Position numbers and translations under genes: made by a program. A stretch of DNA of 64,000 bases from Kudoa neothunni (Eukaryota > Cnidaria), in the NCBI GenBank assembly GCA_964304625.1, contig OZ199840.1:5332001-5396000 (forward strand). The letters are read 5' to 3'. Positions 1 to 13,538 of the stretch are shown piece after piece. The notes below the pieces were generated by a model. That model was given only the letters and a program-made list of their open reading frames with translations, was not told the DNA's origin and searched no databases. Position 1 is the first letter of the stretch. Each line of letters opens with the position of its first letter.

Positions 1-1925
1 CTTATTTGATCGGATAATGAAATGTATTTTTCCGTGGTAATTTAATGTTTTCGTTGGTATTGTTTGGAGTGGGATAAATATTTGGGCGGCCTCGTTTACG
101 AATTTTTCTGGATAATTGATTTTTATATAAAAATGATTCACAAATTGAGTATGTAAAGGATAGTGGATCAAGAGTTTCCGCTTTTGAGGTATTGCGCATT
201 TTGCATTGTCTTCTATATAGCAACCATGAATTGGTTATCGACGTATTGATACACCAAAAAAATTCGCATGTAGAATTTTCTGTACTTGTGACTTAATCTA
301 TAACGTGACATTAACATGTCAGACAGGTCAACACCTCCCATATTCTTGTTGTATTCTGATACGACAGCTGGACAATCTACTTTAACTCGCTTCTTTTGGC
401 GCCTATCAAATCTGAATAAAGTTGTTAAAGGTTCAATAGCAGAATGAGTTGATGATAACGTCACGACTGAACCATCGTACCATTAAGGCAACACTAAACT
501 TTCATTAGCTTTTTTTTTTGGAAGCAAAGGACATTCTTTAATTCGATTATTCCGGATGGTTCCCACAGAATAAATGCCTCTTTTTTCCGATATTCTTTGC
601 ATCTTGAATGACGTAAACCAATTATCAAGGTACACTAGAAAATTTCTGTTTCTAGGAAGATGCTCACATAACTTGATCACATAATCTCCAGAGCTTTCAG
701 CGACCATAGGGGGTTTACCGTCATAAAAACTAAAGTTACAAACCATACCACTTCTTTCATATAATGCAAAAACTTTAAAACCTCATTTTGTAGGTTTATT
801 TGGGGTATATTGTTTTGCTCTACATTTACCCTTGAGTGGAATCATCTGTTCATCCACCGAATTGATAGTTTCGAAACTGATTTTTAAAAACTACATTCTC
901 AAATGTTCCAACAAGGGTTGAATTTTTGCAAATCGATCGAAGCATCGAGAAGATTGATCCTTTGTAATATTTTCGTTGTCGTTAAAATGTAAATATTTTG
1001 ATATCTGCTCGAATCTATCTCTCGAAAAGACATCAGAAATGGGTCGATAATTAAAATATTTAGACCAATTACATCTGTAACGGGGTATTCGAACAATCCC
1101 CATCAAGATCAGAACTCCAAGGTAGCTTTCGATTTCTGGAGTAGAGGTTCTAAAGTATGAATTATTCTGGATTGCGTATCGATTTGATTCGACAACAATC
1201 AATTCAAGCAGTTCATTATCGAATAATCTATTAAAATAATCTATGGGATAAATTAACCCGCTTAGATTTTCAAAATGATCGTTATTATTGGATAATTCCT
1301 GTGGCAAACCTATGTTGCTCAAGGTTTTTTTCCATTTTATTTCTGAATTAATTTTGGAATTATCTGATGACATATTCTTCTCTTTTCATATTTGATGATA
1401 TAATCACTGGATCGTCGTGAGAATACGTATCTGGTTCATATATGTCAGCATCAGTTAGACCAATGATTTCTGATAATTTGTTTTCACTTCATTATTAGTC
1501 CGAATGTCAGGATCCATTGTGGCTAATCCAAATCCAGTCCACGAATGCCGGATGTCCGGTATACGGACACGCGTTAAACATTGTATTATTTCAAAAATCA
1601 TACACCGAATTCGTTTATAAATATATTTTCTTAATGAAATTGATTATTTACATTACGTAAAATTTTTATTTTGGTAAATCATGAAAACCCTAAACATTAT
1701 GATCAAATTCTTTTGAATGCTACAACGGTATCGTAGTTCTAACTTTAAATATCTAATTTAATGACTATAATGTTTAGTAATAATTGTGAAATCTATTAAT
1801 AAGAAACAACTACTTTAATATATTGTACCGATATTTATCATATTACTAAATTTCGCTTAAGTAAGTTTCAGAATTAGAGACAAGTTGCTGTCCTGTATAG
1901 GGGACATCCGGCACGAAAGAGTTAA
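1..1925 (-). mobile_element. piggyBac-like DNA transposon, decayed, one end outside the window
   Basis: Reading on the minus strand, a piggyBac-type DDE transposase begins at ATG 1373. The first 160 residues match the family's N-terminal DDE_Tnp_1_7 region (SRDRFEQISKYLHFND). After a TAG stop come the first catalytic motif VDEQMIPLKGK (about 830-870), a TGA stop where a tryptophan is expected, then YLDNWFTSF (second catalytic Asp, near 620-640) and NMGGVDLSDML (near 320-350). Another stop lies near 465 and a frame change near 215. The upstream end of the element is a TTAA at 1922-1925, preceded by the end sequence GGGGACATCCGGCACGAAAG; part of it (CCGGATGTCC) recurs inverted at 1548-1557. The transposase is dead. 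The distal end lies before base 1. Confidence 0.88.
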
Positions 1926-4540
1926 CTATAAATAAACTTTAGGATTACACTTCATTATATTCAAATCTGAGAGTATGAGAGAATATAATGTGTTACATTT
2001 AATTTTTTATTAGGATATAATAGAAAATAATATAGAATTATGGTAGTTAAAAATATTAACCGGATAAATTTTTATGCATATTTTATCTATAATATGTATT
2101 GTTTTATTTATCATTATCATTAATTATGTGATATCGCTTCAGCAGATAAATATTATTTATGTTGTTAAACATGAACATCGTTATGCATATTAAAATAACA
2201 TGGTGCTTCTTCCTTTTCTGTAAATTTATTTTGAATAAATACTGACATAAAATATAAGCTATTAGACTGAATTCTCACGCAATGCAGCAATTGGTAAAAA
2301 TTCTTTATTTTAAAACTAATATCAAATATTTTAGTTGGTGTTGTCATTTCAGGCAAGGGAACAACTAAATAAAAATTTATGTGCATTTTCAGGTGAGAGT
2401 ATGGTAGACGATTATATTAAGGTGATTATCGTTACTAACTGTGTTGATTTAAATTATTAACATAGCAAAACATTATCGAAACTGCCTTTAATGATTTGGA
2501 CCTATTTGTAAATATCTACCCATCTACAACCGATATTTGTAAAACCTTAGCTATATGTTTAATTGATAAAAGTATTATTATCAATAAAAATTGCTTAATT
2601 TTATTATAACTTAGTCGTTACTTTTAAAAACAATCATAATTGTTTTCCATGCGTTGTAATAACAATTATATGAAAATCAATGTTATATTTGAGTAGGTTG
2701 TAATGTACCTATATTATATTAGAATAAATAGCCATCTGGTAATTAATGAAAACGTAAGTTTGTTTACTATCATTTAAAAACATTTATTTAAAAATCTATT
2801 AAAATTATAATGAAAAATGGTCTCCTTTCCGTGTAGGTTAAATTATTTTTGGCTAATGAAGCAAAAATTGAATGCCAAAATGAAAACCAATGCCGAGCGT
2901 TTCGATCTTTTCGTTCATGTATTATCTTTTATTTAATAATTTATTAATAGGAATTTAATTGTCTTAACAATCATATTTTTATTATTAATAATTTTATATT
3001 TTAGATAATAGTCTCAACCAAATAAAATTGCTCGACCACAAAATCAACAAACAAATATGTGGTACACAGAAATGTTATGGTGATTACAAAATTATAAGTA
3101 TAAAGGCAAAATTTGAATATCCATAGATACTCAATTACATTATGCCAATAAAAAGCTATACTTTTTCATTTTATCTCGTATTTATCATCCTTTCGATAAT
3201 TTTCGTATAAAATTAAGATGCCTCTTACATTATAAATTTTGTCCACTATCTCAAATATAGTGTGTGTACATGTTTGAAAATAGTTGATTTTAATTTTTAT
3301 CATGGAGTAATACTATAAAATAAAGGAAAATAATTATCAATAAATCAAATTGTTGAATTTTTTTATTTTAAAAATTTTAATACGAATCGACAAAATTCTT
3401 GATTTTTAGATAACAATATTTATTTTAGGGCCATGAAATAATTTTTTGAAATATTGCAATATTACCATAAAATATAATCATACAGCTTTTACTTTATGGA
3501 GTCTATTTAGATCATAGTTTTTTAATCAGTAAAAAACATAAAATACCGTAAATTATGTATCTAATTGTAAAAAATTCTGATGAAGAAATTCTGAATAAAT
3601 GTTTATTATATTTAACGAGATAATTCGAAGAGAGACGAAAATAAACTTATTTGTTTTAGCCAACATTATTGAGTTATTCTGAACTAATTTCGACATTGAT
3701 TAAAAAGAAATTTGTAATAAATTATATACTGAGAAATTCCAACAGATTAATTTAATAATTTTCATGTGTAATTAGGCTAATAATTTATCATACAACATTC
3801 AGTTATTTTCAATATTATACAAAATATGCAAAAATTTCATACGTTTTATATTTATTTTTGCGCTTTTAATATAAGTATTATATAACAATATTATGCCTTA
3901 TTGTTAACTGAACGTGCAAATTATATTATTATAATTATTGGTTTATTTAGATGGTAGCTTTCCATACATATTTTGAAAATAATGAGATACATTGATTAAG
4001 AATTTTGAATGATATTTTGGGCTTATCAGAATAATTTTTGCACGGTAACGCTCTCATGTTTTCGATTACATAAAATGGCGAAACTTTTAATTAAACTCCA
4101 TTAATTGAATTTAATTGAATTTATAGAATATAAAACTAAGAAAAATCACATTTAACACAAAAATGACGATTAATGCATTTTTTTAGATAACATAATTTTA
4201 AAATTTAACCAAAGAATAATAATTTTCATTATTTATTATATTTTGTATTATTAACAAATTAGTAGACTTGCCATTTCTTTTAGCCGCTGTTTGAAACATT
4301 TAATAATGTATGCTTGCATAAAAATCTCTATATTTCAAATATTTTAAATATTGAGTTTGATGGAGTTTTAAATTATCGATTTAATATTTATTACTTGATT
4401 AAGAAGACAAATTGATCTCTATATTAATTTTAAATTTTAGAAGGATATCATTTACGCATTTAAAACACTATATATAAGCTTTTCAATAAAAAGTAATTGT
4501 GTAATAAACATGAAATTGAGGCATCTAAAAAAATTAAATG
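1926..4540. other. AT-rich stretch without a supported gene
   Basis: About 2.6 kb of AT-rich DNA. Open frames are short and AT-driven; no exon with family resemblance, RNA gene or transposon end was seen. Confidence 0.6.
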
Positions 4541-5039
4541 CCTGTACAATATGACATAGTTGTATTAGGTCGAGATCGCATATCATGAGGTTGTGAGTTT
4601 GAAGCCTAGTGGGGGTGTTCCTGTACTCCTAATCCGAAATTAAGTAGGAAGGCTGTAGTTATCGTAATCACAAGGATCTACAATTTATCGTTGTATTGCT
4701 TTCAGCTGGGAGGTTAGATCTTGGGAACTCGTAAACGCCGGGGTACAGGAACGAAATATAACCAAATAAGTAGTAAGTAGGGGGTTTCCAGGGAGACGAC
4801 GTCCACATTAAGACGACTTTCCCAGACTAATTCTGGGTTAGTCCAGGGTATGGTTGGGATGGTGGTTGCTCCGGAAAAGGGGATTTTTAGTGGATTAAAA
4901 TCCCACACTACCGCATAGACGTAAGTCGCCTTAATATGACGTTGCGGTGCCTAATGCGTATATGGTGAAGGCCTAATCAGCTCGAACTTCACAATCTAAC
5001 AAATTGCGCCGAATGTTTGACCTTGTAAACAAAAAAAAG
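4541..5039 (+). mobile_element. tRNA-headed SINE, family 1, near full length
   Basis: A ~500-bp GC-richer unit in AT-rich DNA. The head has a tRNA-like internal promoter: a B-box-like GTGAGTTTGAAGCC near 4600, with an A-box-like stretch before it. The body carries CCCAGACTAATTCTGGGTTA, and the 3' end reads TTGTAAAC followed by an A run. The same unit appears reversed at 28070-28570 and in pieces at 47955-49438, which proves it is a dispersed repeat. No clear target duplication could be read. No protein is encoded; open frames on the minus strand here are shadows. Confidence 0.85.
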
Positions 5040-5866
5040 AAAATAGTTGTGTATGTTTTTTAACTGCGAACTATATCTAATCTAAGTGCATAAAGTGAAT
5101 GATAAACTACTAAAAAACGATAAAATTAATTTATAACGGCAGATTTATATTAAAACGTTAAGAACAATTTATACTTTTATCTTATTCCATTAAAAAAATA
5201 TTGTGCATGTTTCACTATTCTACAGACAAAAAATTATACTTGAATGAACAAAGTAGTAAAATTAATTGGAGATCACGTGATTATATTATTTTATTGATTT
5301 TGATTAAATATATTATAGATATTAACCCTCTAATCATTAATCAATCAAACTACATATTTTATAAGTAAATAATTTTATTATTCAGCAGTAACTTTTAATT
5401 CAATTACTTATTAAAATAAATGATATGAGAAGTTGTTGTTACTAAATTATTTTTTTCCTGTCCAAAAATAAATATATATTGTGACATTTTAACATGGTTT
5501 TTAAGTTGACTTAAAACTATTTATCGTCGAAAATTAACACACAAAGAACCAAGATTTCATTTAGAATAAAATTAATAATATAATCTTTATTTAAGGAGGC
5601 CATAATTAATTGGAATACAGTAAGTAACCAATTTCACGCAATTTTTAAAAACCTATTTAATTAGAATACTGATTGGTCATTGTTTATACAATATCTTTCT
5701 TATAATATTTCAATGAAAATTTGTATAAAAATAGTTATAAAAGGCTGCGAAATATTGTAACTAAAAGTCACGTGATTGGCAAATTCGCGCACTTTTTTTC
5801 GGGTACTTCCTGTTTATTATTTGGTTAAGTTAATATTTAATGACAAAAACCGCCTATAACTATATG

Positions 5867-5896
5867 ATATATATATATATATATATATATATATTG
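5867..5896. repeat. (AT)n microsatellite
   Basis: About 15 uninterrupted AT units. The surrounding 5040-6060 holds only AT-rich non-coding DNA. Confidence 0.95.
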
Positions 5897-6059
5897 CCGA
5901 AAGGCACAATATTACTTACTATTACGAAAGTTTCCAATCTAATGACCCAAAAACTGTCACTGTATAACTTTTTTAAATATTTATTATCTCGTCTCCTAAT
6001 GGCATCCTAGAGATGAAAACTAAAGTAACCCAAATTATAAATGTTTGTAGAATGTAAAA

Positions 6060-6990
6060 ATTGAAATTATCTGCACGCAAGACAATTTAATTCTGTTGAT
6101 GAAGATGTATATGAGTAGATACGAAGCAAAAAGATTGTAGTAGGCGTCGATCAATGATAATCATCAAGAGAAATCAATTAGCCAAAGAAAAAGGTTTACC
6201 ATCATATACAATTCGTGGAGGGTTTCGTTGTTTTAAAAAGAGGTCAAACATTTAAAAATAAAATTTACTAATTAATCTGCCGATGTTATGCCTGAAACTA
6301 CTTCAGAGTGGATCATTCAAATAAGAACATTTTTTAAAAGATAATCAGAAAATTTTATTTACAATGTAGACGAAACTGCCTTATTCTACCGATAGCAACA
6401 GGGGAAGTAATTCATAGATAAAGCCGTGGACAGATAACAGCACATCGGTGTGACACTCGGACTTAGAGCCATGAGGTAATGGGTTCCATTCCGCCGGTAG
6501 TCAGACTACTGCTTCCGTGTCGGTGGGTCTCTATCCCATATTTGGGAGCTGTGATTAACGTGTACGCTCGCTGTGAAATGGGATGCATTGGCAGCCAGAT
6601 TTGCGTGAGGTGGGATGAGCGTGAATAGGAGTTTGAATCTCCGGAACCCATCGAAAGGCAAAGTGATTTGCAGTTCCCACAGAGCCAACGTCCTTAAAGA
6701 GATATGGTTTGGGGTGGTGGTCTTCCTGAGACGAGGATGTTTAGTGGGGTAAAGTCTCACACTACAGCATAAAGATAAGCGACGGGATTTCATGTTACGT
6801 CCTGCGGTGCATGAAGCGTTAATGGAAGAGGTCTGACCAACCAGAATTCCACAACCTAATAAGTTGCGCAAGGGGTTTTACTCTGTAAACAAAAAAAAAG
6901 TAATTCATAGGTCGTTCAAAAATATTATTGTGCTGTTTACACGTTTCTCGAGTTATAATTATCTTTTATAAATTAATGGCCTTTTAAACG
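6060..6990 (+). mobile_element. pogo/Tigger-type transposase remnant, interrupted by a SINE
   Basis: At 6348-6392 the frame reads ENFIYNVDETALFYR, the diagnostic catalytic segment of CENP-B/Tigger-type DDE transposases (usual form NVDETGLFYR). Upstream, 6100-6340 gives family-like but stop-ridden fragments. The frame is cut at 6417 by a SINE and continues at 6911 (RSFKNIIVLFT). Ends could not be found. It is a fossil distinct from the neighbouring pogo-like element at 7275-8979, whose equivalent motif is LDETPIFFDMVGDKTV. Confidence 0.75.
6418..6899 (+). mobile_element. tRNA-headed SINE, family 2, full length with target duplication
   Basis: The element is flanked by a 13-bp direct repeat, AAGTAATTCATAG (6405-6417 and 6898-6910), so both edges are fixed apart from shared A residues. 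The head has A-box-like CAGCACATCGGTG and B-box-like GGGTTCCATTCC. The last ~230 bp, from the motif CTCACACTAC through GTTGCGC to the A tail after CTGTAAAC, match the tail of the family-1 SINE at 4541, whereas the heads differ. It therefore has a chimeric build, with one 3' tail joined to a second tRNA-like head. Confidence 0.9.
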
Positions 6991-7274
6991 CGACTTAATC
7001 ATTGTTAAATGTCAATTTTTCTGACATAATCGCGCGCGAAAGTGTGTTAAATGGATTGCCTACTGTATATATTACTACAAACATTTATCAATAGAGAAAA
7101 ATTTTGAAAATGAATACGCTATAGAACATCAGTTTTATTTTCTTCTAAAGAACTGAGTCGAACAATATTTTAACATTTAATCGATGTATGTATAATTTAA
7201 TACGTGACACAATCAATAAATGGTCACCTAACGGATATTATAGGTTACGCAAACCGCATTACAGAATAGTTATA

Positions 7275-8979
7275 CCATAAATCCTCGTGTATAAAGCCAC
7301 ACCCACCATGCCAAACTGATTTTATCCGTCATCCTAATACTTTGTTTCATTCATTTAACACACTTAATTTAACCTAATCACATAAGTCGTTCGCCAAGTC
7401 TATTGTCTGTGTCTGTCGTCACAAGCACGCATTGGCTGACGGAGTTGCAGTCCACCAAAGAGTGATCTCACCTGTGCAGAGGGAGTTTTACGTCTGTAGT
7501 TAATTATGGTATGCAAGTAACGAATCACTCCGCACATTTTTAAACTATATTATCGAACGGGAAAAAATACGACTCCGCGTTTAAATTGAAAGTTGTGAAT
7601 GTGGATTTGGAAACTGCCAGCCGAAACGCTTCTGCTGTTTTTGGCATAAATAAAAAACAAGTTCGCCTTTGGAAGAAAGCTCAAGATAGCTCGAAGATGA
7701 TTCCACGATCAAAGTGTGCGAGAAGAGGAAAACGATGTCAATGGTCCGAACTAGAAACCTCCTTAATTGCTCGGGTAACAGAAAGAAGGAATGCTGGTTT
7801 CATCGTCACAAGAAACAACATTCAAATTTAGGGTATGAAATGCTCCAAGTAGAATCGTGATTTGTGTCAAAAGTTCAAAGATTCGCGTGTTTGGTTGAAC
7901 AGATTCATGACAAGGAATAATTTATTCTTATGCTAAAAAACGAGAATTGCTCAAAAACTACCTAAAGACTTGGAAGATGAAGTAAGTTCATTTCAACATT
8001 TCATTATAAAACATTGCAAGCATAACAATTGCTTTCTCAACGATATTAGAAAATTGGATGAGACTCCAATATTTTTCGATATGGTTGGGGACAAGACGGT
8101 CAACAAAGTCAGAGAACAAGAAATATGCTTGAAATCAACAGGGCATGAGAAGAAACACTTCACTCTAACTTTATCTTGTTTAGCCGACGGTGATTTTTAA
8201 AAAAACATTTCCTTAAAAAAAGTTTCCTCCTGGAATCGTTGTCCATGTACAAGAGTGAGGTTGGATGGATGACGAAGGGTGTCTGGAGTGGATTAATAAC
8301 GTATGGTCTAAACGTCCTGGTGGCTTATTGAAGAAACGGTCGCTTTTCGAGTGGGACAAATTCATGTGTCGTCTTGTTAAACGGGTCAAACAGCGTATGT
8401 TGCAAAATAACACAGACATTGCTGTCATTCCTGGTGGTTTGACATCAATTCTCCAGCCTCTCGATGTTTCACTAAAAAAAACCTTTCAAAAATAGACTTC
8501 GAGCGATGTGGAACGAATGGATGATATCTAGAGATCATCAGGTTAATTGTGGTAGAAACCTCAATGCTCCTTCATTAATCACTGTGTGTCAATGGATTCT
8601 GCTAGTCTGGAAGGATTTAATACCCAAAATAATTGTAAAATCCTTCAAGCAATGTTGCATCAGCAGTACAATGGATGGAATAGATGACGATATTTTATGG
8701 GAGCGTGACGAACAAACTTCACCTTCTGATTCCGATGAATTCGATCCTTAAGACGACACATTTTTAACCCCACGAATAGAATCAAGTGTTAGAGATGTCG
8801 CATGACAATGACCAAGACTAATTACCTGATTATTTGGGTTCAAATGTTAGATATTTCCCAGTGTCTTATTGTTGAATTAATTATTTGTAGCATTTGAGCA
8901 TTCTAAAAAGTACGTTAACCCCCAAACTTAAAACAAAATTTTAGGTCCACAGGTGTGGCTTATACACGCGGATTTACGG
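7275..8979 (+). mobile_element. pogo-like (Tc1/mariner superfamily) transposon with both terminal inverted repeats
   Basis: The ends are inverted repeats: the left begins CCATAAATCCTCGTGTATAA, the right ends in the complement of CCGTAAATCCGCGTGTATAA. Each is flanked by TA (7273-7274, 8980-8981), the superfamily's target duplication. Inside lies one broken transposase. At 7586-7831 is a helix-turn-helix region (KKQVRLWKKA, then PRSKCARRGKRCQW). At 7970-8200 is a DDE segment with LDETPIFFDMVGDKTV. At 8265-8495 is NNTDIAVIPGGLTSILQPLD, typical of the pogo-type C-terminal core. At 8506-8751 is the acidic C-terminus ending in SPSDSDEFDP. The pieces lie in different frames or are separated by stops, about four breaks, so it is inactive. 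The length (1.7 kb) and intact ends suggest moderate age. Confidence 0.9.
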
Positions 8980-9015
8980 TAATTTATTGTTAGAAAGGAT
9001 CTATTGTTCTGGTTC

Positions 9016-10248
9016 TGTTACTGACTAGAGCTTCAAAAATTCGAGGGTCGAGGATCCTCTAGTTCGAAGAGATTAAGTCAATGTATTAAAAAGATTGTGT
9101 GATTTTGTTACAGTGGAATCTTAAAATCAATGTTAGGAGAAACTTTCTTATCAAAATTCAACAATACATTAATTTTTGGAAGAAACTATTGTACTTCTTT
9201 TAAAATATCAGCTAAACTACAATACTACATTATCTGTGTAGAACATTGGACGTTGTCGCATACAAAATCGGAAATATAGTCGTTTCCTACAATTCAGCCT
9301 GTTATTTCACTCCATTTTCAAAAGTTTTTTCCATTTTTGCTCTTATCACATAAAATTACGTCATGTGGTTAAATTCAGATCAAAAAGAGTTAACTTATAA
9401 ACTGGAAATAAATCTTAAGTCTGGCACATTCTGATTCACGTGGAATCACTATGTTGTTGACAAATACATAAAAAATTATTATTTCTCTATAATTTTAACA
9501 AAATCGAAGTCGTTAATCGTCCACTCATTTTTTTTATTTTATCTGTTAGTGATAAGTTTGTAAACGTTCAATCTTGTGACTTCCTATTTTAAAAACAGAA
9601 CTTTCTAATTTATTTTATTTAAAATTAGAACGAAGATGTTTCAATTTAACTATGGCGTAATTTAGTGTGGGTTATTAGTTTATAAATTTTGTGCGTAGTT
9701 TATTCATGTTTGAAAAAATGTTAATAATATTTGTCCCAAAATTCAAACATGGAAATTTTTAATTTATTTTATTAATTTATCTTTTTATTTATGTCCATTG
9801 GGTTACTAAAAATAAAAATATAAAATAATTATTCTTTAATTGAGATTAACTTTAAAGTAGAATAATCATCACAATTAAAAATATACGATTTTTAATAATT
9901 AAATCAATTATGGATGATAATATGACAAAAGAATTTTTTTATTATTTATCTCAACGGTATAAAAAAGATGAAAAATCTAATAATAAACATTTATTACCCA
10001 TTTTTTGAGTATAACTTGAAATATTACGTCATATTTTATCATCTACTTCAATATTTTTGGGTGGTTGAATGTTTCGCGCGTTTAACACTAATATAATTAC
10101 TTTACTGAGATATATTATCATTCAAAATATTTGTGAAAACTAGTAACAACCAAATAACGTTGTAATCATGAAATCTCTATCCAAATCCTTAAACATCCTC
10201 ATTTCAACACATAATCACCCTCAATTTTTAAAAGCCTAATTATAACTC
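9016..10248 (+). repeat. left arm of a 1.23-kb inverted repeat
   Basis: Read against the reverse complement of 13539-14770 this arm is nearly identical: CGAGGATCCTCTAGTTCGAA at the outer edge, and AAAAGCCTAATTATAA at the inner edge. Differences are scattered single bases and short indels. The arm starts about 35 bp after the pogo-like element ends. It encodes nothing recognisable. Confidence 0.9.
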
Positions 10249-10674
10249 AGGGTTACTCTGCGCTTTGATAAGACTTAACAATAAGATTATTGTATTAATA
10301 TGATATAAACAAAGAGCAACATATTAAATATGAATACAGATAGGGTTATCAATCATGTTAATATCAGATGATAATCTTTACTAGTAAAATTTAATAATTA
10401 AAAAACTCAACATTCAAAGCAATAAAACTATTTAATTTTAATTAATAACTATAAAAATATATTAATAATAAAATTTATAATTTTAGGATCCGTGGCTATT
10501 TTTATCATAATTTTTTATAATCTATATACTTATAAAATTTTATTCTGATAGTTATTTGTTGAATCATCACATTAAATTCCGTATTTATCGAATCAATATG
10601 CCAGGTAATAATTTAAAGATAAGAGAAGTTATAAATAGATTACTCCATATTCTGTCATTGATATTCATAGTTAA

Positions 10675-11440
10675 ATGAAACTTACATTAGTATTAGTGGC
10701 TATAATAGGTGTTACTCCATTCCAATATATTTATTGAATAAATTTAGGATTTTCAATACTACGCAACAGCGTCAGAGGAATTACAGTATTTGGAAAATGT
10801 ATATTTAATAATGTTTTACGCAAATGATTATACCAGGTTACTTTGAATGGTCTGTCTCGAGCTGAACTATTAAATTCTTACAAATTTTTGGCTGCAAATA
10901 CGGTTTTAGATTCAAAGAAAGTATACTTTAATGAGAAATTTATATTAACTGGAATTAGGTAAAATTGGTGTTTTATTTAATGACTGATCGAGTGGATTCT
11001 TTGAGTGTATTTCCATATCACAAATACATTTGTAAATACCTTGCCATATGCAGGGCTAGTCAAGGTAATTTACAACAAAAAATAATGATTTTGTCTAATT
11101 TTTAAAGTTCAACAGCTCCAAGCTGACAAATCTTGCTTGCCATGTATTGTAAACGATCATATTTGAGAATATATATTACCCTATTTTAGGTATTGAATTA
11201 TGTCGATATTACTCATAAAACTGTTGAAGATCCTAATGCGATTGTGAGAAAAGTAGTTTGTTTTTAAAAGAACATTAGTCGTTTGAAATTTATATACATT
11301 GGAATAAAAAAAAATTTTAGTTATCAAAAAAAGCAGCCAAACAAGCCATAAATCTGTGTAACAGAAAGCGCTTTTGTAAAAGGCGATACGAAACTGAAAA
11401 CAACACGGCTTGTGCTTCTAATTCTCATGTAGAAATTTGA
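10675..11440 (+). CDS. gene A: small secreted cysteine-patterned protein, family of seven or more in this window
   Basis: I do not recognise the product. Proposed exons: 10675-10708, 10770-10798, 10837-10920, 10959-11064, 11108-11148, 11190-11252 and 11321-11440. All have GT-AG introns and the joined frame stays open for 158 residues. It starts with a signal peptide (MKLTLVLVAII). Exon 3 has GLSRAELLNSYKFL. Exon 4 ends FPYHKYICKYLAIC (C-x5-C). Exon 5 is QADKSCLPCI. Exon 6 is VLNYVDITHK.. and exon 7 has NLCNRKRFC (C-x5-C). Exon lengths 84, 106, 41 and 63 recur in the sister genes, which is the main support. It lies alone in the spacer between two 1.2-kb inverted repeat arms. The site of exon 2's start is the least sure. 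The cysteine spacing recalls saposin half-domains, but this is only a resemblance. Confidence 0.72.
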
Positions 11441-13538
11441 ATTTTACGTAAATAACTCTATTTACTTTGAATTAATAGAATTAATTTTTAGGAAATAAAT
11501 TCTACCTCATAATACTTTATTTTAGATGAACATTTAAATGATACATGATCTCGATTTAATACGCTTTCATTTATTAATTTTTATGTTACCTAGTTAAAAA
11601 ATGTAAGAAAAATTTATTTGACAAAAAGCCGTGTCTCGATATTGCATAATATTTTGGCATCTGGGAAAATTACGCAAAATCTAGTCATCTGCGCACGCAC
11701 AACAACTTCTAATTTAACATTTCTTACAGAATAACTCATCTACATTATAATTTTTTTATTACTTTAAATGTAAAATTTTGTTTTCTTCCCAAAAATAATA
11801 TCATTACACATTATTATCTACACATATGAATAATAAAATTTTGTATTAATTACTCCATAATGTTATATTATCTTCATATTAATTTAAAGGTTTTTCTTGC
11901 TAGTTTTTCAATAAAAATCAAGATTTATCAATTATTTTTGTTCGAAAATGATCGGCTTGTCAACTCAATTACTAGTTTTCTAACCGTAACCATTCCCCAC
12001 CCAATTTTAACGTATTTCAGTAATCGAATACGGCATATTTAAATAATTTTGTGTCTTTGTCACCGAATAGCACATTTATGCATAATATTTGTTTCTAATT
12101 TACTTTTAAGTGGTGAATTTTTCCCATATAAATTGGTTGCACCACGCAAATAATGTTTTTGATAGAAGTACGAGCTGGAAGTTCTCGAAATAATCGATCC
12201 ATTAAGGGCAATATGAGTACTAATATAATAAAATAAAAACCTTCATATTTTCTTAAAGGAAGCTCTGCTTCATAACTTAAGGATCTGATAAAATACAGAT
12301 GTAGATAATCTCACATTCATTTGCGAATGGCGCTAAATTGAAAGTTCTTTAATTCTCCCAAAACAGTGATTTTTTTTTTAATTTTAGTATTATGTGTAAT
12401 TGAAATTTGTATTGGGACATTGTAGAAGTGATAAACTTCGTAGCACGATTTTGAATAGTTTTACATCTTTACATTGTGCTAATTTTTAAGAGTGGACGTA
12501 CGCTGTATCAGCGGTCCATAAAAATGAGCCGTCCAATCCAAATTTAATATGTATTCCGGATTGTATCATGACAATATCTCGGGAAAATTTCTCATCCATA
12601 GATAAATATATTCAAAATCAGCGCTCTCCCTCTTCGTGCGAATTGAGTTTTTCAAACCGTAACGCCTTCTGCAATTATTAAACTAACCTTAGGTTCCGCT
12701 AAAATATATTATTCAAATACCTTTGGTAATAATAAAAGATTTGTCGTTCATTAAAAAACAAGATAATAGTTTTTTCTCGCATTCAAACTACCCACTTGTA
12801 AAAACTATATTAATATCTTTATATTTTCCGGGTTTAAATATTTTTAGTGATTTTGGAATATTTTAATCTATGATTTTGTCTTGTTTAGAAAAACTTCCAA
12901 AAAGATTTAAATAACCTATTTTAAATTATCGAACAATACAAAAAATTATAGTAATCAATTATTTTTATTATAACTTCATTAGTTATTTGAGAACTTGAAA
13001 TGCTTGTTATAGTGCATCCATCAAATTAAATGGAGTAAAGTCGAAAAATGAGTTTCGCAATAGAGAGACACAAGTTTTTCCTAGTTTGCTTTATATCCGC
13101 TTGTTCAAAATTTTCGTTTTTTCGTATAATTATTCATTTATAAATACGAAATATGATTTTTATTATTTAATTCGTAAATTAAAACACCTAATGCTAATAA
13201 AACTAAATTACGCACTATCGAGGCACAACTATAATATTGTTTATAATGATATCTCTTGATTAAATTAAAATCTATTCTAAATTTGTGATTTATTATTTTA
13301 AAAGTTTAATGACAAATTCAAAAATGTTAATTTACCTTCAATATACGGAAGACAACGATTATACGTCATTTTTTACATTGTATTATGATCACAACAATAA
13401 ACTAAATCAATAAACTAATTTTTTGTTACAGAATTAGGGAAAAATTATTAATAATCTCAATTGTACAGAATATTATTGTATAATTTTATGTTTAAAACTT
13501 CAAAACCTCATAAATTACTCATTTGAGTTTAAATCACG
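11441..13538. other. spacer of the inverted repeat, no supported gene
   Basis: AT-rich except for a GC-richer patch at about 12140-12700 that may be an unrecognisable transposon remnant. Neither strand gives a frame I could assign. Confidence 0.5.

Noticed and set aside
4541-4640. tRNA-like A and B boxes that could suggest a tRNA gene
   Set aside because: No cloverleaf or acceptor stem closes, and the same head recurs in dispersed copies with a body and A tail, so it is a SINE head.
11860-12042. 60-codon open frame inside the inverted-repeat spacer
   Set aside because: AT-driven composition, no signal, no match to the family and no splice context.
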